A DNA stretch of 64,000 bases. It comes from Allopusillimonas soli. Its GTDB lineage: Bacteria; Pseudomonadota; Gammaproteobacteria; Burkholderiales; Burkholderiaceae_B. The position numbers and the translations under genes were made by a program. The stretch spans positions 558,001 through 622,000 of the forward strand of contig NZ_SDQC01000001.1 in assembly GCF_004153445.1 (NCBI RefSeq), written 5' to 3'. A model generated the notes under the pieces. The model saw only the letters and a list, made by a program, of their open reading frames with translations. It did no database searches and was not told the DNA's origin. Shown here piece by piece: positions 46,401 through 55,604 of this stretch (within the stretch, counting starts at the first letter, position 1; each line of letters starts with the position of its first letter).

Positions 46401-47095
46401 GTGTTGGTGGACAAGGCGCGCGCCCGCCGAGCCAGCCGCTTGCCCCAAGCCTTGCCTTGGCCGAAAGACTTGAGCGTCGGCAGCCCCTGGCACCCATCCA
46501 GAAACTCTTCGCCAAAAGCCTTCAGCGTTTGCGCGCGCTCCAGCGCTGTCCGCCGATCCAGCCGATGTACCGTGGCCGGCCCCAACAAGGACACAAGCGC
46601 CCCCGCCAGCAACACCGAAGCCGTCGGCAAGTCCCAGAAGGCAATGACCGCGAAAATGGCGAACGGCGCCACGATGGAAATGGCAAGCTGAGGAAGGTAT
46701 TGGCCAAAGAAAGTCTGCAACTGCTCCACGCCGTCGACCATGCGCAGCATGATGTCGCCCGTGCGTTGGCCGGTGAACCACGCGGGCCCCAATGCCACCA
46801 CACGATCGTAAAGCCGCAAGCGCAGTGCCTGCTGTATGAACGCCGCACAGCGGTTGGCCTGCACAGTGCGCCTGTCATCCAACCATGCGCGGGCCAGCAC
46901 GGCCAGCGCAACCCCCGCAACTGGCCAGACCCAGTCCTGCCAGGGCGTGCCGTCCATCACTCGCACCAGCAACTGGCCCAGGAAAACATAACGCGCTATG
47001 CCGCACAGCAAGGCCAGCAGTCCCAGTGCGGTGCCACCCAGCATGCCGGCACGCATGCCGGCCGTCATGAGCCAAAGTCGGAAATCGAAATACAT
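43442..47095 (-). CDS. Fused double ABC exporter (CydDC-like)
   Basis: A 1217-residue protein made of two complete ABC exporter halves in one chain: membrane domain 1 (1-~310), ATPase 1 (GIVGPSGAGKST, LSGGQRQRLAIARALL, ILDEALSSVD), an acidic/Gly-rich linker (~590-640), membrane domain 2, and ATPase 2 (ALVGPSGAGKST, LSGGQRQRVSIARAFL, VLDEATSHLD). Both catalytic Glu residues are present, so both sites may hydrolyse ATP. The first half resembles CydD (EEFLDGCQGLPTLKSFGQG) and the second CydC, exporters of cysteine/glutathione to the periplasm that are normally two genes. It ends four bases after convergent ampD. A lipid or drug exporter remains possible. Confidence 0.85.
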   Translation of the reverse strand: MYFDFRLWLMTAGMRAGMLGGTALGLLALLCGIARYVFLGQLLVRVMDGTPWQDWVWPVAGVALAVLARAWLDDRRTVQANRCAAFIQQALRLRLYDRVVALGPAWFTGQRTGDIMLRMVDGVEQLQTFFGQYLPQLAISIVAPFAIFAVIAFWDLPTASVLLAGALVSLLGPATVHRLDRRTALERAQTLKAFGEEFLDGCQGLPTLKSFGQGKAWGKRLARRARALSTNTFRVLAVSVLTRGITDLGIALGSAAAVSLGGWRVYTGQMSMEALLIVLMAGTEIFRPLRDLRAILHQGMLGQSAAAGIHALLDARGEADDDQASASPAHASTQALEPSIEFDAVRFGYAGREPVHQALSFKIAPGERVGIVGPSGAGKSTLVRLLLKEFTLQAGAIRVGGHDIRHVDTSTLLSRIAVVSQDITLFHGSIAENLLMARPDASSTQMRRAAQAANLDDFIMSLPDGYDTQIGERGLQLSGGQRQRLAIARALLRDAPILILDEALSSVDTQNEATIQQALNRLMAGRTTLILAHRLASVLSTDRCLVLDQGRVVEAGTHTALMAQRGLYYRLMHDQAQRRGRSTPDMSGGEQASETKEGSGEALGPAGTQATGIGEARPEAAARTYAASSDPDSASLAEQAKSVSWRDALTTLLALIAPWKGSLALTIVLGLARVSAFIGVGVLSALVVADVRAGEFPSGVVLALLICAPMAALLHWLESWLAHAMAYSLLADMRIKLYDKLERLAPAYLQHRRSGDLVSLATRDVEVVEYFYAHTVAPAIVSIVVPLSVLGFLFYYSWPVALALLPFLLYAMLSPFLRRAHIDGLGGHASRWMGEMSAHLADSIQGLSELRVLQATQRQRARLMEVGSRYCAHRLALLRSLASQHAWFEVAAGLGGLAVAVVAAQQASAGQLPPAMAPLLVLVAVATFLPVSEISQVSRQLADTFAAVQRLHVVSHAQEAVKDGPKAAPQAGRQGMSVTFDGVEFAYAGRSADVLSDLSFTIPAGKVVALVGPSGAGKSTVASLLLRFWDPRQGVIRLDGMDLREMGLDDLRERVALVNQDTYLFNDTLEANIRLARPDASDADLWLAIDRAALSSVVNALPHGIRTRVGERGAQLSGGQRQRVSIARAFLKDAPILVLDEATSHLDTLSESQIREALSSLMRGRTTLIIAHRLSTVRDADLILVLKHGRLAESGSHDELLRHNGVYAELLRLDTVA

Positions 47096-47184
47096 GAGGG
47101 GCGCCCCGCAGCAAGAGATTCAGTGTTGCGCGAGCCCCCACTATAAACCGGAATGCCAAGGCCTGACCCGGCCCGAAGCTGAAC

Positions 47185-48177
47185 CTATTGAGGCTGGAAT
47201 CCCGAGATCTCCACCACTTTCTTCCATTTCTCGTAGTCGAGGCGGGAGCGTTTCGCCAACTGGCCGGGGCCCTCGCCCACCACCTCGATACCTTGGGACA
47301 ACAGGAACTTCTCCATGTCCGGTGCATGCAGCACCTTGTCCAGGCTGGATGCAATTTTGTTCTGCAGCGCCGCGGGCATTTCCGCCGGGGCATAGATGGC
47401 AAACCAGATGATGGCCTCAAAATCTTTCAAGCCCAGCGCCTCCTGCACGGTGGGCACATCAGGCATCAATGGCGACCGGCTCGAGGACGTAACGGCCAAT
47501 GCACGCAGACGGCCATTCTTTACCGGCTCAAGCGATGTCATGATCACATCAAGCATCATGTCCACATGGCCACCCAGCACGTCGATGAGCGCCGGGCCGC
47601 TGCCCTTGAAGGGAATATGGTTGAGCTTGATGCCCGCCTCATAGGCGAAATACTCGCTGCCCAGGTGGCTGGACGTGCCCGGGCCGCCCGACGCATAAGT
47701 AATCTCTCCGGGCTTGGACTTGGCCAGTGCAATGAACTCGCCAAGCGTTTTTGCGGGTACATCCGGATTCACCACGATCAGGTCGGGTATGGTGCCAACC
47801 ATCGTGATGGGCGTAAAGTCCTTGAAAATATCGTAAGGCAGCGACTTGAAGACGCTGGGATGGATGGCGTGGGTGGAGATGGTGCCTATCATCAGCGAAT
47901 AGCCGTCCGCTGGCTGGCGTGTCAGATATGATGCGCCTATCGTACCGCCCGCGCCCGCCTTGTTCTCGACCACAACCGGCTGTCCTATTTCCTTGCCCAG
48001 TGCTTCGCCCACGCGGCGCGCAACGAGATCGGTGGACCCACCGGCCGCAAACGGCACGATCAAATGCACCGGCTTGTCGGGCCAGGCGGCCACGGCGTCC
48101 TGCGCGAATCCGGGCTGCATCGACATGCACCCAAGCAGCGCTGCCGCCGCAGCCTTGCAGATAAACCATTTTTTCAT
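47185..48177 (-). CDS. Bug/TctC-family periplasmic receptor
   Basis: A 330-residue receptor. Signal peptide 1-25 ends at GFAQ. Core segments KPVHLIVPFAAGGSTDLVARRVG and VVENKAGAGGTIGASYL are standard. The frame runs open upstream to 48840 because it overlaps the LysR gene antisense; GGAGAAG before the ATG at 48177 fixes the start. Divergent from the LysR gene, which probably controls it. Confidence 0.92.
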   Translation of the reverse strand: MKKWFICKAAAAALLGCMSMQPGFAQDAVAAWPDKPVHLIVPFAAGGSTDLVARRVGEALGKEIGQPVVVENKAGAGGTIGASYLTRQPADGYSLMIGTISTHAIHPSVFKSLPYDIFKDFTPITMVGTIPDLIVVNPDVPAKTLGEFIALAKSKPGEITYASGGPGTSSHLGSEYFAYEAGIKLNHIPFKGSGPALIDVLGGHVDMMLDVIMTSLEPVKNGRLRALAVTSSSRSPLMPDVPTVQEALGLKDFEAIIWFAIYAPAEMPAALQNKIASSLDKVLHAPDMEKFLLSQGIEVVGEGPGQLAKRSRLDYEKWKKVVEISGFQPQ

Positions 48178-48309
48178 TTCTTCTCCCATCCTTCCAATGG
48201 TAATGTCACAATCTTGTTGTATGCCGTGCCGCCGATGTCGAAAACCAATGGTATGTACATCGACCTGAGCAGTCCACAAGCTCTCACTTATAGGCCTATA
48301 GACGACACT

Positions 48310-49239
48310 ATGCGCCCCACCGACCTGCACCTTCTGCCTCATTTCGACGCGCTCATTTCCTTGCAAAGCGTATCGAAAGCGGCCTCGCAAATGGGCATTA
48401 CGCAGCCTGCCATGAGCGCCGCGCTCAGCAAACTGCGCCACATCTTCGGCGACCCGCTGCTCACGCGCAGTGGCAACCAGTGGCGCCCCACAGCCAGAGC
48501 GCTGGCATTGCATCAGACCTTCCGGCCCATGCTCGATGCATGGCAGATGGAAACCACCCCAGCGCAGGATTTCGACCCATCCACCGCCCACAAAACCTTC
48601 AACCTCTACGCCACCGACTACATACAATTCGTCGTCATGCCGCCGCTGCTGGGAAAACTTCGCAGCGTAGCGCCGCACATCAAGCTGCAGCTGCTGCCGC
48701 CCCGCCTGCATGGCGGCCAGGAAATGCTGGCCGAAAACCATATCGAACTGCATATCGGCCACTATCCGGATCCGCCCGAAAGCCTGCGCGCCCGCTTTCT
48801 CTTCGAAGAACCACCCTGTTGCCTTGTCCGATCGGATCATCCCCTGCTAATCCAGGAATGGAATCTGGACACCTTCCTGGCCTACGAACATATGGATGCC
48901 GTAGGCTACATCGGCTACTTCAACAGCCAGCTGGATGCCCTGTTGCGCGAACAAAACCGCAGCAGACGAGTGGGCGTCGTGCTATCGAGCTATCTCGCCG
49001 TTGCCTTTGTGCTGGCTTCATCCGACATGATTGCCACATTGCCCGCCAGCGTGGGCCGAGCACTCGCGCCGCTCAGCGGCACCATCGCTCTGCCCGCCCC
49101 TGTACCGCTACCGCCCCTGCGCATCTCCATGTTCTGGCACGAGCGCTATCAGACGGATCGCGCGCACAGCTGGCTGCGGCAGTACATCTCGCGTGAACTG
49201 GAAACGGTACGGACGGGCACGCTGCACGATGCACCTTGA
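48310..49239 (+). CDS. LysR-family regulator (NodD/LinR-like branch)
   Basis: A 309-residue LysR protein. The HTH reads DLHLLPHFDALISLQSVSKAASQMG with ITQPAMSAALSKLR, the form seen in the NodD/SyrM/LinR branch. The effector domain includes ATDYIQFVVMPPLLGKL. The start at 48310 is chosen because upstream methionine (48250) would add residues not typical of the family. It lies between the Bug receptor and hydantoinase genes and could control either. Confidence 0.88.
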   Translation: MRPTDLHLLPHFDALISLQSVSKAASQMGITQPAMSAALSKLRHIFGDPLLTRSGNQWRPTARALALHQTFRPMLDAWQMETTPAQDFDPSTAHKTFNLYATDYIQFVVMPPLLGKLRSVAPHIKLQLLPPRLHGGQEMLAENHIELHIGHYPDPPESLRARFLFEEPPCCLVRSDHPLLIQEWNLDTFLAYEHMDAVGYIGYFNSQLDALLREQNRSRRVGVVLSSYLAVAFVLASSDMIATLPASVGRALAPLSGTIALPAPVPLPPLRISMFWHERYQTDRAHSWLRQYISRELETVRTGTLHDAP

Positions 49240-49262
49240 GGCGCAGACATCCGCAGCCAGCG

Positions 49263-51002
49263 CTAGCTGTCGAGAGAGACCGCCGGCAATTCGCTTACTG
49301 CTTCATCCGCCAATTGACCTCCATACCACTTGCTGGCAGCCTCCGCGCTGATTGCACCGTCCGCCAGATCGCGCAGCACATCTGCCTTGGCGCGCATGTC
49401 CGGCATGCCGACACCTCCCCCGCCGGGCGTCTCAATACGTATGCTCTGCCCCGGTTCAAGCACGATGCTCGATGCCTTGGAAGGCAGCGTCCTGACAGTG
49501 CCGTCCACCTCGCGCAGCGACATGGCGGCGCGCCGGCCAGCCTGAGCGCCAAGCGCGCCGCTGGGTTCGCCGACCAGGTGGGAATCAGAACGCGCCGTAA
49601 ACACGATGCCGGGCGCCAGCGATGCAATCTGCCTGGCCAAACCCATGCCGCCACGATACCGGCCCGCGCCACCCGAATCCTGCACATAGCCGTACTCCTC
49701 GACACGAAGCGGATACTCATTCTCAAGCGCTTCGACCGGCAAATTGGACGAGTTCGTCATGTGCACATGTATGCCATCCATGCCATCTCCATCCGCGGTC
49801 GCGCCCGAACCGCCACCGACGGTTTCCAGATACACATACTCACCGGCGCGGCGCGGATGCTTGCCCGAAAATACAATAGCCGGGCAGACATCATTGCCCG
49901 CCCCCATGACCTGCGATTCCGGCAGCACACCGCGAAAAGCGCCAAATATCGCGCCAGCCACCTTCTGCGCCGTGATTGATCGCGCTCCAACGGCGGCGGG
50001 CAGCTCGGGATTCACAATGCTTGCAGGGGGCAACTTCACGGAAATAAGCTCGAACAGCCCCGCATTCGCGGCCAACTCCGGATCCAGCAACGCCTTGACA
50101 GCGTAATACACGCAGGCATTCAAGGCATTGAAGGGCAAATTCATTGCACCTCGGGCCTGCGGGCCCGAGCCCGAGAAATCGAACACCAGGCGATCGGCTT
50201 GCACAATGGCCTTGACGCGAATCGGCACGGGCTCGCCGTCGCCCAGCCCATCATCATCCAGCCAGTTCTCGAACGTATAAGAACCCGGCTTGAGATCACC
50301 GATACGCTTGAGCAAGCGGTTCCGCGTGTAAAGAATGATGTCGTCAACCGCCTGCAGCGTCTTCTCCAGCCCCATCTGCTGGATCAATCCCTTGATGGCC
50401 GCACTGCCCCGGTTATTGGTGGCGATCTGCACCTTCAGATCCAGCGTGCGTTCCTCCGGATCCCGCGTATTGTTTGCAATCAGGTTGAGCAAATCTTCAT
50501 CAAGCACGCCTTGACGCACAATACGGATCACCGGCAGGCGCAAACCCTCGGCGAATATCGAACGCAGCCCACCCGCAATGGATCCCGCCACCACGCCACC
50601 GAAATCGGAATGATGGCCAACGTTGGCCGTGAAGAACACCAGCCGCCCCGCCTCGAATACGGGTGTCACGATATTGACGTCTGGCAGATGACTGCCCGCC
50701 GCCAGATACGGATCATTGCAGATAAAGGCATCGCCGTCGCTGATGTCCTCCAGCGGGTAACGCGCCAGCACCGTCGCCACGGCACCATTCAGTGAACCCA
50801 GGTGCAACGGAATTTGCGTTCCTTGGGCCACAAGACGGCCTTTGCCATCGAACAGCGCCACTGAGCAATCCTTGCGCTCCTTGATGTTCGTCGAGAACGA
50901 CGAACGCACCAGCGTATTGTTCATGTCCTCGGTAATGGACAAAAGCCTGTTGCTGAACACTTCCATCTCTATTGGGTCGCGGACCCGTTCCTGCCCACTC
51001 AT
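49263..51002 (-). CDS. hyuB: Hydantoinase B/oxoprolinase-family subunit
   Basis: A 579-residue HyuB protein. It starts with DPIEMEVFSNRLLSITEDMNNTL and includes FICNDPYLAAGSHLPDVN and the ANVGHHSDFGG metal-site region. HyuA/HyuB pairs perform ATP-dependent ring opening of hydantoins, 5-oxoproline-like lactams or carboxylation reactions (acetone, acetophenone carboxylases). Located 15 bases after hyuA. Substrate is not assignable. Confidence 0.9.
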   Translation of the reverse strand: MSGQERVRDPIEMEVFSNRLLSITEDMNNTLVRSSFSTNIKERKDCSVALFDGKGRLVAQGTQIPLHLGSLNGAVATVLARYPLEDISDGDAFICNDPYLAAGSHLPDVNIVTPVFEAGRLVFFTANVGHHSDFGGVVAGSIAGGLRSIFAEGLRLPVIRIVRQGVLDEDLLNLIANNTRDPEERTLDLKVQIATNNRGSAAIKGLIQQMGLEKTLQAVDDIILYTRNRLLKRIGDLKPGSYTFENWLDDDGLGDGEPVPIRVKAIVQADRLVFDFSGSGPQARGAMNLPFNALNACVYYAVKALLDPELAANAGLFELISVKLPPASIVNPELPAAVGARSITAQKVAGAIFGAFRGVLPESQVMGAGNDVCPAIVFSGKHPRRAGEYVYLETVGGGSGATADGDGMDGIHVHMTNSSNLPVEALENEYPLRVEEYGYVQDSGGAGRYRGGMGLARQIASLAPGIVFTARSDSHLVGEPSGALGAQAGRRAAMSLREVDGTVRTLPSKASSIVLEPGQSIRIETPGGGGVGMPDMRAKADVLRDLADGAISAEAASKWYGGQLADEAVSELPAVSLDS

Positions 51003-51017
51003 CTTCCGCTCCTGCTC

Positions 51018-53054
51018 TTATGCTATATCGACAACCAGATTGCCGTAATCGTCCACCATCAGCGACTGGCCCGGCCGAATCACAGTCGTGGAACTCATTT
51101 CCTCGATTACCGCGGGGCCTTGTATCCGCACGCCTGGCGCCAGCGCGGCGCGCTTGTACACCTTGCTCGCACACCAGCCCGCCTGCGCCCCGAAATAGAT
51201 ATCCCGTTCATCCATGGGCTGGTTGTCACCCCGCGACTCCAAGCGCGCCAGAGGCGCCTTGCCAATTACACCCACCGCCTTCATGCGGCAGTTGATGATC
51301 TCTATGGCGCGCGTTGGCACCTTGTAGCCGTACTCCTTCTCATGCGCATCGTGAAAACCGGCTTCGAACGCAGCATGGCTGTCCGGCCCGACGTCGTCCA
51401 TGGGCACCTGCACCTCGAAATTCTGGCCCACATAGCGCGCATCGATAATGCGCTGGTAGCGCCGGTCGGCCTCGGCCACATTCTCCTCGTCCAGCCACGC
51501 ATCCGCATCCTGCTGCAGTTGCGCAAAGCGGCGCTCGATGCGCGGCCAGGCGCCGGCATCGATCAATGCGATCTCGCTTGCCACGAAGTCGAAGGAAATA
51601 TCCGTCAACAGAATGCCGCGCGCGCACATGTTGCCCGGCTCCGGCGGAATGATCACAGTGGGGATGCCACACTCACGCGCCACGTCCAGGGCATGCAGCG
51701 GACCCGCGCCCCCATAGGCGAACAGCGCAAACCCCGCCAGATCGTATCCCCGTTCCGTTGACACCGACCGGATGGCGCGACTCATATTGGCATTGGCAAT
51801 ACGGATAATGCCCTCGGCAGCTTCCTCCAGCCCGATGTTCAGCGCATCGGCCACATTCCGCCGCAACGCCTGCTTGGCCGCATCCGCATAAATGGGCATC
51901 TTGCCATCCAGAACCGCCACAGGATTGAGCCTGTGCAGTGAGATCTGCGCATCGGTAATGGTTGGCTCCGTGCCGCCCACGCCATACCCAACCGGGCCTG
52001 GCACCGCTCCCGCGCTATGAGGTCCCACCTTGAGTGAGCCTGCATCATCTATCCACGCCAAGCTGCCGCCACCCGCGCCGATAACGTGAATATCCACCAT
52101 GGGTGTCTTGACCGGATATCCCGCCACACTGCGGCTCGAACTGAACATGGGCTCGCCATCGGCAATCAGGGAGACATCCGTGCTGGTGCCGCCCACATCA
52201 AAGGTGACCAGATTGGGATAGCCAATTTTGCGGCCCACCATCGCCGCCCCCACCACACCCGCTGCCGGCCCCGACAGGCAGGTGCGAACCGGAAACCTGC
52301 GCACAGCATCCACCGACATCAGGCCGCCATTCGAATGAATGGTAAACGGCTCGTGCGCCACGCCCAGCTCATGCATGCGCTGCAGAAAGCGGCCCAGATA
52401 GCGCTCCATGTTCGGTCCCACCTTGGCATTGAGCGTGGTGGTGGAAAAACGCTCGTACTCGCGAAACTCCGGCAGCACTTCGCTGGAAAGGCAAATGAAC
52501 GCATCGGGCATCGCCGCCTGGATAATGTCGCGGGCCCGCAGTTCATGAACCGGATTGCGATAGGCATGCAACAGGCAGATGGCCACGGCCGTCACGCCGT
52601 CGCGACGAAACTCGCCGGCTATCTGCCGCAACGCCTCTTCGTCCAGACCCTGCAGCACCTCACCATCGGCGCCCAGGCGCTCCGATACCTCCTTGCGCCA
52701 ACGACGGGGCACAAGCGCATCCGGCTTCTTGATCCGGTAGTCGAAATTATGCGGACGCGTCTGGCGGCCAATATCGAGCACATCGCGAAAACCCCGCGTT
52801 GTAATCAACCCGCAGCGGGCGCCTTTCCCCTCGATCACCAGATTCGTAGCCACGGTCGTGCCATGACCGATGTGCCGGATATCGCTGGCCGGTACGCCAT
52901 TGTTCTCGATCAGCTCCGAAATACCCCGATAAATCGCCTCGGAAGGATCCTGCGGCGTCGACGGCACCTTGTGAAACACCGTCTTGCCGGTACCGCCGTG
53001 CGCAAGCACAACATCTGTAAACGTACCGCCTACATCCACACCTACTCTATACAT
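51018..53054 (-). CDS. hyuA: Hydantoinase A/oxoprolinase-family subunit
   Basis: A 678-residue ATP-binding subunit with an actin-like fold: phosphate-1 loop GVDVGGTFTDVVLA (5-18), GHGTTVATNLVIEGKG, and the second phosphate loop TFDVGGTSTDVSLI near 285-298. It pairs with HyuB directly downstream. No transporter is in the operon itself, but the Bug receptor at 47185 is near. Starts at ATG 53054. Confidence 0.92.
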   Translation of the reverse strand: MYRVGVDVGGTFTDVVLAHGGTGKTVFHKVPSTPQDPSEAIYRGISELIENNGVPASDIRHIGHGTTVATNLVIEGKGARCGLITTRGFRDVLDIGRQTRPHNFDYRIKKPDALVPRRWRKEVSERLGADGEVLQGLDEEALRQIAGEFRRDGVTAVAICLLHAYRNPVHELRARDIIQAAMPDAFICLSSEVLPEFREYERFSTTTLNAKVGPNMERYLGRFLQRMHELGVAHEPFTIHSNGGLMSVDAVRRFPVRTCLSGPAAGVVGAAMVGRKIGYPNLVTFDVGGTSTDVSLIADGEPMFSSSRSVAGYPVKTPMVDIHVIGAGGGSLAWIDDAGSLKVGPHSAGAVPGPVGYGVGGTEPTITDAQISLHRLNPVAVLDGKMPIYADAAKQALRRNVADALNIGLEEAAEGIIRIANANMSRAIRSVSTERGYDLAGFALFAYGGAGPLHALDVARECGIPTVIIPPEPGNMCARGILLTDISFDFVASEIALIDAGAWPRIERRFAQLQQDADAWLDEENVAEADRRYQRIIDARYVGQNFEVQVPMDDVGPDSHAAFEAGFHDAHEKEYGYKVPTRAIEIINCRMKAVGVIGKAPLARLESRGDNQPMDERDIYFGAQAGWCASKVYKRAALAPGVRIQGPAVIEEMSSTTVIRPGQSLMVDDYGNLVVDIA

Positions 53055-53208
53055 GGTTGATTCTCACATCACTGCCAGGAAGTGCAGCCATGTTAGAAGA
53101 GGCCAACCCTGAGCGCCACGGCAACAGGCTTTATAAGGTCATGCACTGCCGTTTATACCGCAGCGAAATCCTGCCACCGCCACTTGCGCCGCGCGGCGAG
53201 CCGGATAC

Positions 53209-53237
53209 GACAAGAGCCGCTGTGTGCGGCTCTTGTC
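53209..53237. terminator. Hairpin between htpG and hyuA
   Basis: Twelve-base perfect arms GACAAGAGCCGC and GCGGCTCTTGTC with a five-base loop. No T-run on either side. It lies 37 bases after the htpG stop and probably ends or stabilises that transcript. Confidence 0.65.
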
Positions 53238-53273
53238 GGCATACCGAAGCGGATGTCAGCGACGCTGCATGGC

Positions 53274-55190
53274 TCAGGCGGACTGCCCCAGCAGCAACTT
53301 GTTCATGCGCTTCACAAAGCTGGCCGGATCCTTCAAACTTGCGCCCTCGGCCAACATGGCCTGATCCAGCAGCAGGAGCGACCACTCATCGAAATCCGCA
53401 TCCGGCGCATCCTTCACCCGCGACACCAGCGCGTGATCAGGATTGATCTCCAGGATGGGTTTCACATCCGGCGCCTGCTGACCCGCTGCCTGCAACATTC
53501 GCTGCAGATGCGGACTGAGTTCATTCTCATCCACGACCACGCAAGCGGGAGAATCCACCAACCTGCCCGTAACGCGCACTTCCTTCACGCGCTCGCCCAG
53601 CGACGTCTTCAGCCGCTCGACCAGCGGCTTGAAGTTCTCGGCCACCTCGGCCTGGTGCTTCTTCTCTTCCTCGTCGGCCAGCTTGTCCAGATCGAGGCCG
53701 CCCTTGGCAATGGAGGCCAGCTGCTTGCCGTCGAACTCGCGCAGAAAGGACAGCATCCACTCATCGACGCGATCGGACATCAACAGCACCTCGAGCCCCT
53801 TCTTGCGGAAAATCTCCAGATGCGGACTGTTGGCCGCGGCTGCATGGGAATCGGCACTGACATAATAGATCTTGTCCTGCCCTTCCTTCATGCGAGACAC
53901 GTAATCCGCCAGCGAAACCGACTGCACGGCGCCGTCGGCGCTCGTGGATGCGAAACGCAGCAACTTGGCAATGCGATCCTTGTTGGCCGCATCCTCGCCC
54001 ACGCCCTCCTTGATGACTTGGCCAAACTGCTCCCAGAACAGCGTGTAGTCTTCCGCCTTATTCTCTGCCATATCTTCCAGCAGCGACAACACCCGCTTGG
54101 CCGAGCCTTCGCGTATCGCCTTCACATCGCGGCTTTCCTGCAGAATTTCACGCGATACATTCAATGGCAGATCCGCCGAATCGATGACGCCGCGCACGAA
54201 ACGCAGATAGCCCGGCAGCAACTGCTCGGCATCGTCCATGATGAAGACGCGCTTCACATACAGCTTGACCCCGCGCTTGGCATCGCGATCCCACATATCG
54301 AATGGCGCATGCCTGGGCACGAACAACAACTGCGTATACTCGCTGCGCCCTTCCACACGGTTGTGCGTCCACGCCAGCGGATCGTCGTAATCGTGCGCGA
54401 CGTGCTTGTAGAACTCCTTGTACTGCTCGTCGGTGATGTCGCCCTTTGCGCGCGTCCACAGCGCATTGGCCTGATTCACCGTTTCCCATTCCGTGGTCTT
54501 GACCTGCTGGGACTTTTCGCTGTCCCACTCTTCCTTCAGCATCTGGATGGGCAGCGAAATATGGTCGGAATACCGGCGCAGCGTCTCGCGCAGGCGCCAG
54601 CCGTCCAGGAAATCGTCCTCGCCATCGCGCAGATACAGCGTGACCGACGTACCCCGGTCCGCCTTCTCCACCGTGGTCACGGAAAACTCACCCTGCCCAT
54701 CGGACTCCCACAGTATCGCCTCGGTTTCGGGCGCGCCGGCCCGGCGGCTCAGCACAGACACCTTCTGCGCCACAATGAAAGATGAGTAGAAACCCACCCC
54801 GAACTGGCCGATCAGTTGGGCATCCTTCTGCTTGTCGCCCGTAAGCTGCGAGAAAAACTCCTTCGTGCCTGAACGCGCAATCGTGCCCAGATTGGCCACG
54901 GCCTCCTCCCGGGACATGCCGATGCCATTGTCAGAGACGGTGACAGTGCGCTGCTCCTTGTCGTATTCCACGCGGATGCGCAGATCGCTGTCGCCCTGGA
55001 AAAGTTCTGGATTATCAATGGCTTCGAAACGAAGCTTGTCGCAGGCGTCGGACGCATTCGACACCAGTTCACGCAAAAAGATTTCCTTGTTGCTGTACAA
55101 GGAGTGGATCATCAAATGCAGCAGTTGCTTTACTTCCGCCTGGAAGCCCAGGGTTTCCGACGAAGCGACGTTAGTTTCGGTTTGACTCAT
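53274..55190 (-). CDS. htpG: Chaperone protein HtpG (Hsp90)
   Basis: A 638-residue Hsp90. The GHKL ATPase domain shows [17 protein letters not shown] (catalytic Glu, Asn), [25 protein letters not shown] and [13 protein letters not shown]. Middle and C-terminal dimerisation domains follow; bacterial proteins lack the eukaryotic charged linker, as here. The ATG at 55190 is preferred to 55202. Heat-shock control is expected but I do not see a clear sigma-32 promoter. Confidence 0.96.
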   Translation of the reverse strand: MSQTETNVASSETLGFQAEVKQLLHLMIHSLYSNKEIFLRELVSNASDACDKLRFEAIDNPELFQGDSDLRIRVEYDKEQRTVTVSDNGIGMSREEAVANLGTIARSGTKEFFSQLTGDKQKDAQLIGQFGVGFYSSFIVAQKVSVLSRRAGAPETEAILWESDGQGEFSVTTVEKADRGTSVTLYLRDGEDDFLDGWRLRETLRRYSDHISLPIQMLKEEWDSEKSQQVKTTEWETVNQANALWTRAKGDITDEQYKEFYKHVAHDYDDPLAWTHNRVEGRSEYTQLLFVPRHAPFDMWDRDAKRGVKLYVKRVFIMDDAEQLLPGYLRFVRGVIDSADLPLNVSREILQESRDVKAIREGSAKRVLSLLEDMAENKAEDYTLFWEQFGQVIKEGVGEDAANKDRIAKLLRFASTSADGAVQSVSLADYVSRMKEGQDKIYYVSADSHAAAANSPHLEIFRKKGLEVLLMSDRVDEWMLSFLREFDGKQLASIAKGGLDLDKLADEEEKKHQAEVAENFKPLVERLKTSLGERVKEVRVTGRLVDSPACVVVDENELSPHLQRMLQAAGQQAPDVKPILEINPDHALVSRVKDAPDADFDEWSLLLLDQAMLAEGASLKDPASFVKRMNKLLLGQSA

Positions 55191-55376
55191 TGTTGACCAC
55201 ATATAAGAAAAAATTGTTCAAAAACAGTGCATTAGCGAAAACCAAGTGGGGAACAGAAGCTCAACCCTGTAGCTACGCCATCGGCACTGGAGGGGATATG
55301 GGGGCAGTGCGTCGGATTTCAAGTATGGGTATAATTGCCGTTTTCCTGCCACGCTCCGTGTTCTACGGCGCGTAAC

Positions 55377-55461
55377 GCCCGGGTGGTGAAATTGGTAGAC
55401 GCAGGGGACTCAAAATCCCCCGCCGCAAGGCGTGCCGGTTCGATTCCGGCCCCGGGCACCA
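55377..55461 (+). tRNA. tRNA-Leu (anticodon CAA), uninterrupted
   Basis: An 82-base tRNA plus encoded CCA. Acceptor GCCCGGG/CCCGGGC, anticodon stem GGGGA/TCCCC with loop CTCAAAA giving CAA, long variable arm (CGCCGCAAGGCG) typical of leucine, and T arm GCCGG-TTCGATT-CCGGC. It is the integration target of the island to its right. Confidence 0.96.
55408..55461 (+). repeat. Attachment site attL (3' half of tRNA-Leu)
   Basis: From the anticodon loop to CCA this segment is repeated, with about seven changes, at 63186-63237 in the same orientation. That is the pattern left when an element inserts into the 3' half of a tRNA gene and restores it. Confidence 0.75.
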
Positions 55462-55551
55462 CTCTAAAAATATCAATAAATACAAGTTTTTAGAGCGGTT
55501 TCAGCTCCAACCCCAAGACTGGGGGATTTTCCAAGTTTGCGAGCCAGGTAC

Positions 55552-55565
55552 AGTTTCGGTACAGT
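55552..55565 (+). repeat. Arm-type repeat near attL
   Basis: AGTTTCGGTACAGT occurs here, ~90 bases inside attL, and again at 63042-63055, ~130 bases inside attR. GGTACAGT is also present a second time at 55547-55554. This resembles integrase arm-binding sites. Confidence 0.5.
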
Positions 55566-55604
55566 GGTGAAGCGCCGAGTGTACTGTTCGGAGCTTTTAC
55601 TCGC

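Noticed and set aside
45497-47146. 549-residue open frame opposite the ABC exporter
   Set aside because: Composition is Arg/Gln/His-rich with no known motif; it is the antisense shadow of a GC-rich real gene.
53184-54785. 533-residue open frame opposite htpG
   Set aside because: Antisense shadow of htpG with no domain features.
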